Shown here: positions 54,299-64,000 of the stretch, in pieces | Layout of the letters: every line of letters starts with the position of its first letter | How positions within the stretch are numbered: the first letter of the stretch is position 1 | Origin: Globisporangium splendens | Lineage: Eukaryota; Oomycota; Peronosporomycetes; Pythiales; Pythiaceae | NCBI GenBank assembly: GCA_006386115.1 | Contig: VFIW01000040.1 | Span: forward strand, 1-64,000 | Length of the DNA stretch: 64,000 bases | Direction of reading: 5' to 3' | Position numbers and translations under genes: made by a program | The notes under the pieces: generated by a model | What the model was told of the DNA's origin: nothing | The model's input: the letters and a program-made list of their open reading frames with translations, nothing else | Databases searched by the model: none

Positions 54299-55609
54299 AT
54301 GTCCACAAGCACCAGCAGCAGCGAGCCGATCGTCACGGGCAACTCCGAGTGGGACCAGTGGGAGCATCACTTCGCTCAAGTGAGCGACGACATCCAGTTG
54401 CACTATGTCGACGTCGGTCCACGCGATGCGATGCCTGTCGTGCTCGTGCACGGGTGGCCCGACCTGTGGTTCGCCTGGCGGGTGCGTTCTTTTGTGCTTT
54501 GTATATCGCCTCCAAATGCCGCGTTTTCTGATGCGGACTGATTCCTGTTTGATTTATTCTGGTACATTGTCGCCTTTCCTGGCACTCGTATTAAAATTTA
54601 CAGTACCAAATTGGTCCTCTCTCGAAGCACTGCCGCGTCATCGTCCCAGGTATGGACACCCAAACGCTCGGAATGCATCATAGCGTTTGATCTCATATCC
54701 TGCAAATCGATCTTGATAATGTAGACTTGCGAGGCTACGGCCGCAGTTCGGCGCCAAAGGAGACCGAGGCGTACGGAACCTTGAACGTCACGTCGGACTT
54801 GGCCAAGTTGCTCGGTACGTACTCCCCATTTTGTGCGTCAATATCCTGAAGTTTCTCTTGTCGCTTACACCACCAATGTTCGATCTCTCCCGATAGACTT
54901 CTTGAACCTGCCTCGTGCCGTGTTCGTCGGCCACGACTGGGGTGGTGCGATCGTGTGGCGCATGTGCATGTACCACCCGGATCGCGTGCTCGCTGTGTGT
55001 GGTGTGTGCACGCCGTACTTTCCCCAGCGAGACGTGTGCATTGACGTCGACACGCTCGTGAAGGGGATTCCGCAGTTCTCGTACATGCAATTTCTCTCAC
55101 AATCGGAGATGGCCGCCAAGGTGTTGGACGCGGCTCCACGACGCGTGTTCACGTCGACGTACCGATTCCCCGAGGAGCAAATGCGCGACGGGAAGAACGT
55201 GTGGTACCTGGAGATTCTCAAGGGCGTCGCGGACTCCGATGATCCAATGTACACGCAGCGCTCGGAGGTGCTCACGGAACAGGAACTCGACTTTTACGTG
55301 CAAGAGTACACGCGCAGTGGCTTCCGAGGCTCGTGCAACTACTACGCCGTGCGTGCGCTCGACTTTGAGACCGAGAAGTCATTGCCGCGCGTGATCCCGC
55401 ACCACGCCCTGTACATCGGCGCGGGCAAGGACCCGGTGTTGAAGCCCGAGCTCGCCGCCCACATGCCGCAAGTCATGCCAAAGCTCGAGACCGCACTCGT
55501 GAAGGAGGGTGGCCACTGGCTACTTTGGACGCAAAAGGACGAAGTGACCGAGATCCTGCTCACATGGCTCGGCAAATTGGAGCAGGACGCGGAGACTGTT
55601 GCGCCTTGA
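54299..55609 (+). CDS. Epoxide-hydrolase-like alpha/beta hydrolase 3
   Basis: Exons 54299-54481, 54604-54649, 54725-54814 and 54897-55609, all GT-AG, 343 residues. Motifs: HGWPDLWFAWR oxyanion region, nucleophile D120 in VGHDWGG, and C-terminal EGGHWLLW with the catalytic His. It has one intron more than hydrolase 1, after FAWR. The following 46-base exon reads YQIGPLSKHCRVIVP. The next exon is the 90-base one (DLRGYG...), with the same phase as in the other copies. N-terminus short and polar (MSTSTSSSEPIV), no signal peptide. Same-strand neighbour of hydrolase 4, its closest relative here. Substrate unknown. Confidence 0.88.
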
Positions 55610-57924
<2,315 letters not shown>

Positions 57925-58067
57925 GAACTTGCATCGTGTCTCGTGCGTAAGTGCTTTGTTAAAGCCATGACACATTCAAATGAACCAGGCATTTACTCTT
58001 CATTACTTTGAAGCTGTCGACTAGAAACATGCACACAGAAACTCACATTTACAGCGTCTGTCTACAG

Positions 58068-59139
58068 TTAGTTGTGCGGACGCACAGAGCCCATGGTGTA
58101 CGTGCCGTTGTTCTTGAGCGCCGCAAACCCCGTGGCGGCCTGCTGGCTGCCTTGGCGCTTGCTGCTGTTGCTGTTGCCACGCGACTGCTGGTTCCTCTGG
58201 TTGCTGTTGCTCGAGGCTTTGTTCGTTGGCGTCGGCGTCTTCTTCGACGACGAGGTCGGCTTCGAAGTGGTAGTGGTGGGAGTCTTCGTGGTCGCCGTTG
58301 GCGTGGCTGTCGTGGACGCTGGTGTGGCCGTGGTAGCCGTTGGCGTGGCCGTCGTAGCGGTTGGAGTCGCAGTCGTCGAAGCTGGCGCCGTTGTCGTCGT
58401 AGTGCTACTGGACGTCGTCGAGCCACTGAGAGCCAGGCAGTTGACTATGAACGTAAAGAAAAACGACGCAAAGTGAATAAGTATCGAGACTTGGAGGACA
58501 CAATTGTCCACCTGTGTGAGACATTTTCAATGAAATGGGCATGCTTGTGTGCAGGTACGTACTGTAGACTTGCCACTCGTTCGTGTGCATCGCGATCCAG
58601 TAGAACGTGAATTGCGACGCGCCAGAGCATTTCGAGTTGTCGATGGGCACTTCGGCCGCCTGACCGGCTTTGTTGTACGCCGTGGCGCAGTTGGTGTTCT
58701 GCATGACCATTACGTCGTCGCACCAGGCTTCGCACGGACCTTCGTGGGATTCCACGAAGCCCTCGCCCGTGAGGTCCGTGTTTTTGCCCCACCACACTGA
58801 AGACGACAGCGTTTGCTTCGTATTTGGCGTCGAGAAGCCACACGAAGCCGTGGCACCCGATACCACAGTCTGGTGTTCGAGAATCATCGTCTTGATGTCG
58901 CTGTACTGACCGTCAGCAAAGTTCGTGATAAACGACGCGACGTTGTCGGCCGGCGCCGCCGAAAACGACCCACTTGGGTACACGGACGTGCCCAGGAACG
59001 TCGCCGAGTACTGCGTGATATCGCCAGTGCCAGACAGGAATTCGGCAACAGGCTTCACGAGGTACCCGTGAGCAGCAACTTGCGCCACTTGGCAGGCAGT
59101 AAGGAACGCGACGGCGCTCGAGATCACGCGGAAGTTCAT
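58068..59139 (-). CDS. Secreted AA17-type lytic polysaccharide monooxygenase with Thr-rich tail
   Basis: Exons 59139-58563 and 58444-58068 with a 118-base GT-AG intron, 317 residues. The signal peptide (1-23, ending VAQVAA) leaves His24 as the mature N-terminus (HGYLVKPVAEF), the copper-brace residue of LPMOs. HGYL[VT]KP plus SGTGD-x-TQY is typical of AA17, an oomycete family known to cleave pectin (homogalacturonan) oxidatively. Further candidate copper ligands are H89, H132 or H185 with a nearby Tyr (Y180/Y192). Six Cys (100, 136, 140, 151, 171, 195) suit three disulfides. From residue about 200 the chain is a Thr/Ala/Ser/Pro linker, then a basic Asn/Gln/Ser tail ending GSVRPHN. There is no known binding module; the linker is probably O-glycosylated. 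Confidence 0.85.
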
Positions 59140-59194
59140 CTTGACTATGGTGCTGGAGTGGCAGTGGGTTGTCGTGTGTGTGTGTGTGCGACGA

Positions 59195-59213
59195 GGAAGA
59201 TGTGGAAATGAGG
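59195..59213 (-). promoter_or_regulatory. Oomycete-type initiator of the AA17 gene
   Basis: On the minus strand CCTCATTTCCACATCTTCC lies about 55 bases before the ATG at 59139, followed by a CA-repeat leader (59174-59189). Confidence 0.45.
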
Positions 59214-60488
59214 GATGCAGTGCTGGCTGACCACATTGCCACTCAGCGGTCACCACTCCTTACAAGAGCGATCGATCGACTGAAGACAAGTCCAACGCCT
59301 TGCAAAGCGATCTCCTCACCCAGCCGGCGGCAAAGCACATTCGCCAGTTCAATCATTCTCGTCAGCGGAGTGGCGCAGGGTGCCAATTGAATCGCTCGAA
59401 CTGAACGCCAGGGATGAGCCTGCGCGCCATTAGCCAGGTTTCGTTCGAAGAGCTCCAGTTTCAAAAGTGAGCCATTGACGCATCGGGCGTGCGTGCCGTG
59501 CGTCCATCTGGTGCGAGTATCTTATATGCGCTTGCATTAAAGGATCCACTGCGAATGCCAGAAGGGATAGCAAAAGAATCACTTCTCTGATCTCGCTGCT
59601 CCAGGTAGGTTACTAAATAATAACAAGCTTGAGGAGCATAAAGTCCGATTAACGATCTCAGAGTTTCGATGGGAAGGATCGGGCAGGAGCACTGCTCTGT
59701 TTGACACAACGCAACTGAATCGTAGCCACCCTCAATACGGAAGGATGTGGCAATTGATATTGGAAGGAGTTGCGTGATCTTTACTTTGCCAATTTTTACT
59801 GAATTATTTGATTGTAATACCAACATTAATATCTTCTAGTGAAGAGACCAATGTACTGCATCGATATAGAGGATGGATGCGATCGATTCAGTTGCTTGAC
59901 GATGGATGCTGAGAAAGATGAGGCGCTCTTGTAGTAATCTGTTTGGGGACCTCACGCCTTTCGACCAAACGCTGCTTGATTTTTGGCAAGCATTCATTGC
60001 TTTCCCCTTCTACGAATACGTATCTATACGTCTGATAAGTCTGGTGGCCCTCATACCAACAGCCGCAGCATTCTGGATGGCTCACGCGCATCACTAATGG
60101 CTCTCTCGCTTTTTCTTCGGTCGCGCGAAGTGGCTTCAGTTTCGAGACCCGAAAAGCAGACAAGCTCTCAACTCCTTTTCTGTGCTATCATTACGATGAG
60201 GATGACGGTTTGCGTTCTCATTGGACTGCACGCGGCAGGGTATTTTTACTCCACCAGTTCGCATGGTGTTGCGCCACGCGGTCGGTGAAGCTGCTTCGTA
60301 GGATAAGACCCTGAGGTCTCCGTCCGCGTGTTCCGGTGTGAATGCGGACGTGGAAGCAGCGGTGCAGCACAGCAGCAGCCATTTACTTAGTCACTCCTCC
60401 ACCTGGTTTTCGCTTTTCTTTTCACGTTCTGTGCTGTGTCGAGGCAGCTGAACCTCATCGTCAGTAAGAGAAGAGTGCGTGTGAGTGC
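59214..60488. other. Intergenic between the divergent AA17 and USP genes
   Basis: About 1.3 kb with no gene recognised. Short open frames (for example at 59461-59826 and 59888-60163 on the minus strand) have no domain or expression signals that I can see. Confidence 0.45.
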
Positions 60489-62812
60489 ATGGCTGCCCCC
60501 AGGTTGGCCGAACGCAGCGCCACCACCACCGTTGGCGTCAGCAGTGCGACCGCTCCTGCTCGGTCGTCACAGCGGCAGAAATCGCCGTCTCCACAGCCCC
60601 AGCAGCAACAAGACGAAGTGAATAGCATGTTTAAATCGGACCACATGGGTACGTTGTCTGTTTGTAAGTGATTTATAATGGGGTTAACGCGTCATGCCCT
60701 TTTTGCATCTCGTGCAGTCTCTATCCGGAATCCATTCCCACGAACCAAGAGAACGGCTGGCACCTCCAACATTGACATCGCGTCTCCTTCAAATGTCAAT
60801 ACCATTGCAAATGCTGGCGCAGTTCCGAAAGCCACGATCAGTGGGAAGCTCCTGAATCGACCGAGCAACCGCATCGCGAGCCACTCGAGCTCCGACTCGA
60901 CCAACAGCACCAGCAGCACATCGCGAAGCTCAGCGTCCTCGGCGCTCACGTCTTTGACAAGGTTCCAAACACTGAGTATCAGGAATAACAACCAGTCCGC
61001 ATCGTCGTCTTCGACGGCGAGCAGCTCATCGACGTACAACTTGGACAGCTACTCGCGATCGGTCTCCTCGAAAGACCGAGACGACGACAGCGATGTCACG
61101 AGGCACAACAACAGCAGCAGCACAGTGTCCTCCAGCCTTCCTGCACTTAGCGCAGGCACATCCAGCGGCACTACAGGCAGCAGCAACATCATCACAACTG
61201 CATCTGGCGGATCATCGTCGTACCACCAGCGACTTCAAATCGGCGGCGCGATGCGAGACCACGGCACGTTGAACTCGCTCTACGGTCTGTCGACTACGTT
61301 TCCCAGCGAAGCAGGGCTCAACAAAGCAAACCCAAAGGGGCTCGTTGGACTCCAGAACCTCGGCAATACTTGGTATGAGACATGTTTTCTCGTTGTCCGC
61401 GCACTGGTTGGAAGCAAGGTACAGCAACTTAGCTCTTGATGTATGTGCGTATAGCTTCATGAACAGCTGCTTACAGTGTGTGAGCAACATCCCAAGGCTC
61501 ACCAAATACTTCCAGTCCGGGATGCACGCGAAGGAGATCAACTACACAAGCCCAACGAAAGGCGCGCTCGCCTCGTAAGTGTCTCACTTTGAATTGTCCT
61601 CATGGCCATTTTTTGTGCAAGTCCTCACGACATGGAATGGACACAACTTTGTGTTAACGACATCTTCTATGTACTTCAGCGCATTTGGCGAGCTGATCAA
61701 GGCACTATGGAGCAACAAGCAGTTCACTTCGACACGGCCCGTGGAGCTCAAGCGCGTGATCGGCAAGGTCGCGTCGCGGTTCACCGGGTACGACCAGCAG
61801 GACGCGCAAGAGTTTCTGCGGTTCCTGCTTGACGGACTCCACGAAGACTTGAACAAAATCAAGAAAAAGCCGCCGCACTACGAGATCAAAGACCGCGACG
61901 ACGCGCACGTCAAGGACCGCGAGGTCTCGGACGAATACTGGAAATTCTACCTGGAGCGCAACGCGAGTGCGCTCTCGGAGCTCTTTTGCGGTCAATTGCG
62001 ATCTGAGATCCGCTGCGCGACATGCCACCATCGCTCGATCTGCTTCGACGTGTTCTGGGACCTCTCGCTGCCCGTCCCGAAAAAGCCCAAGAGCGGCAGC
62101 GCATATGGTTCACCTCGCTTGCGAATATCAAACGTGTTTTCGCCGTCCAAGCAATCAAACAGTAGTAGCAATAGCAGCAATGCCGATAGTACCGACTCCA
62201 ACCACTCGTCCTCGTCGTCCTCGAATGCCTCGAGTTCCAACGGTTGTTCCATTGAAGACTGCCTCAAGGCGTACACGAACCAGGAGTTTCTGCACGAAAG
62301 CGACACGTACTGTTGCGCGAAATGCAAGACCCACCGCGCCGTGTCGAAGAAAATCGCGCTCTACCGGCTGCCACCAGTGCTCGTGATCCACTTGAAGCGT
62401 TCGCATACTCGACGTTCAGCCGCGACAAAGTGAGCACTGCGATCCAGTTCCCGACCAATTCACTCGATGTCGCGGTGTACTGCGCCACAGATGCAGTCGT
62501 CGGAGGCAGCACTTTGTACGATCTCACAGGCGTCGTGCACCACGTCGGCACGCTCAATGGTGGGCACTACACGGCGTAAGTATGCATGCTTCTGTGTGAG
62601 AATGCTTCTTCAATGTCTCTAAATATGTTGTTTGTGCTTACTTGTGCTGCTCGGATCCGAAAAAAATCAGCGAGTGCCAGAACCACAACGATGGCGACTG
62701 GTACGATTTCAACGACGCGAGTGTGTCGCTGATCAAGAAGCCGCAACTGAGCAGCTCAAGTGCGTACATTTTGTTTTTCCAGCGACGCGACGAGAAATCA
62801 ATCACCATCTAA
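60489..62812 (+). pseudogene. USP-type ubiquitin C-terminal hydrolase, one-base frameshift
   Basis: Exons 60489-60648, 60718-61372, 61455-61574, 61680-62575 and 62671-62812, GT-AG introns; about 657 residues if the frame were intact. A Ser-rich disordered N-terminus of about 260 residues precedes a USP domain, which removes ubiquitin from proteins. The Cys box is GLQNLGNTCFMNSCLQ, with catalytic C272 split TG|C by intron 2. The QQDAQEFLRFLLDGL box follows, then two zinc-type CxxC pairs (IRCATCHH and YCCAKCKTH). The His box is GTLNGGHYTAEC, and the end is W-Y-DFNDASV. A Ser/Asn-rich insertion lies between the zinc pairs. At 62398-62403 the frame breaks: HLKR should continue FAYSTFSRDK, but one T is missing, giving a stop at 62431-62433. 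Real mutation or sequencing error. Confidence 0.8.
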
Positions 62813-63504
62813 GCAGGAAGCGAATCAAACCAGTGAACACTTATTGGACAAAGACCGCAGCACCCACAGCGCCATTTTCGGAGTTACAGATTCCATGGCA
62901 CAACAACAATCAAATTGAAAGCTACAGTTGCCCCCTTTGTTACCTTCTTGCATGATGCAGCAATCGCAGGGAATAAATCATCTGATTGGTGGGCGTGAAC
63001 CGATGTCTCAGCAAAGGCAACTTGCGCATGCCCCCAGGTCCTGGGTCCAAGTCACAATTCTCTACGCCCGAAACGATCAAAATTGTTGGCATCACACAGG
63101 TGTTATTTCCAGAGCACTCAAGATCACTGAAATTCTCAATCCATTGAAGCAACTAATGCAATCAAGTTGCTTTCTTTGTCGTTATATCAGTACATGGAGG
63201 TTGAGGAAAAGTCGAAAGAGAACTAATACCCTTTCATTTCCGATGGCTAGAAACCCTTTCTTTAGACTCCCAGCAAAAAGATTGGCGCGTCAACGTGCTG
63301 CTGCTGCTGCTGCTGCTGACACAACCCAGAAAACCTTTCTTGACTCCCCCTGATCGTCGGTGGAACCGATTTCCTCGTTTGTTTACCATGTGTCGCGTCA
63401 TATCATCTATCTAAGGATCATTCATGGGAGGAGAGTAGCAGTATCCAAGAATCCAGGTTGCTCCTCTCAACCCCTGGTTGCATGCGCATTTGCTTCCAAG
63501 CGGA
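62813..63504. other. Intergenic
   Basis: About 0.7 kb with no gene recognised. A (CTG)7 microsatellite lies at 63298-63318. Confidence 0.45.
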
Positions 63505-63782
63505 AAAGCATCCGACTCTCTTTGGTGCCGCCATTCTCTTCGCTCTAACCATCGCGATTTTGATCTGCGGCAACCAGAGAGACAAAGTTGCAGCAAACGC
63601 TTGACGCACACAACATTGCCGAAGCACTGATTAACGAGCGGAAGTCCCCGCCCTTGCTCTTGAAGACGGTGATAGACGACGATAAAGTTGACGGGAAAAA
63701 AGCCAATTGCCTCCAAATGACGGCATAGGAGCTGCAAGCGATTCGTCTCTGGACGGGTTCCGCATTGAGCGTGTAGTGTTGA
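63505..63782 (+). pseudogene. Decayed 3' fragment of the membrane protein family
   Basis: Plus-strand relics of the same family as 1013-3601. A helix reading TLFGAAILFALTIAILICGN matches TLCTACILFGIAIAIVISDN there. A one-base frame change follows, then LQQTLDAHNIAEALINERKS matches LQQALDAHSVTEALINERKF. Then come an in-frame TAG (after CLQMTA), IRLWTGSALSV against TRLWTGFALSV, and a second TAG where the relative has Glu. At least one frameshift and two stops make it non-functional. It shows that this family occurs at both ends of the window. Confidence 0.7.
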
Positions 63783-64000
63783 CCCACCCGGATGGAAGGC
63801 AAGTCGTTCTGAGCCTCCAAGCAAGTGATCTCGCACTAGTTTGACACACAAACAGCTTCTTGAAGGAATCTTTGAGTGTTTTGCGAATTGGAAGTATGTG
63901 TATTTTGTCTGAGTGGGAACGCTGGAGTTCGCGTAGTATCTTGTTGCCCTAGTTTAAATAATGCCAATCTTGTTTTTGATTCACGCGTCGTCCGAACGTT

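Overview
This is nuclear DNA of a eukaryote, very probably an oomycete (stramenopile water mould). The evidence is an AA17-type secreted oxygenase, short GT-AG introns (about 70-140 bp), gene-dense layout, and an oomycete-style initiator (near GCTCAYTTYYCAATTTCC) just upstream of at least nine start codons. I lean towards the Saprolegniales side (Aphanomyces/Saprolegnia-like, no RXLR genes seen), but the sequence alone does not fix the genus.

Layout. 0-5 kb: remains of a multi-pass membrane protein family of unknown function; another broken member closes the window at 63.5-63.8 kb. 7-15 kb: three tandem, nearly identical proton-coupled peptide transporters (POT/PTR2) that look like a gene-conversion mosaic. 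16-24 kb: two secreted subtilisin-like proteases flanking a divergent RBR (RING-IBR-RING) protein. 24-40 kb: a large inverted repeat. Its arms of about 3.8 kb carry an SFI1-like Trp-rich repeat gene. Its 8.4 kb centre holds a TPR-Hsp70 fusion chaperone, the NatC acetyltransferase NAA30 and the replicative helicase subunit MCM7 (four exons, E2F-like site in its promoter). 40.8-42.4 kb: a second RBR-like gene. 43-58 kb: four epoxide-hydrolase-like alpha/beta hydrolases, two of them forming a second inverted pair, with a secreted acidic repeat protein between them. 58-59 kb: an AA17 polysaccharide oxygenase. 60.5-62.8 kb: a USP-type deubiquitinase whose catalytic Cys codon is split by an intron and whose frame is broken by one missing base.

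How the genes fit together. The secreted proteases, the AA17 oxygenase and the peptide transporters together suit an organism that digests protein and plant or cell-wall polymers outside the cell and imports the peptides. MCM7 and the SFI1-like gene are divergent cell-cycle genes around a shared promoter region. The hydrolases look like a detoxification or lipid-epoxide family expanding locally.

The main theme is duplication followed by homogenisation. In both inverted repeats a core of almost 100% identity stops abruptly, but recognisable, strongly diverged homology continues outside it. This points to old inverted duplications overwritten recently by gene conversion, rather than fresh segmental copies. 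The other notable item is the TPR-Hsp70 fusion, which has an intact carboxylate clamp for EEVD tails but no EEVD tail of its own.
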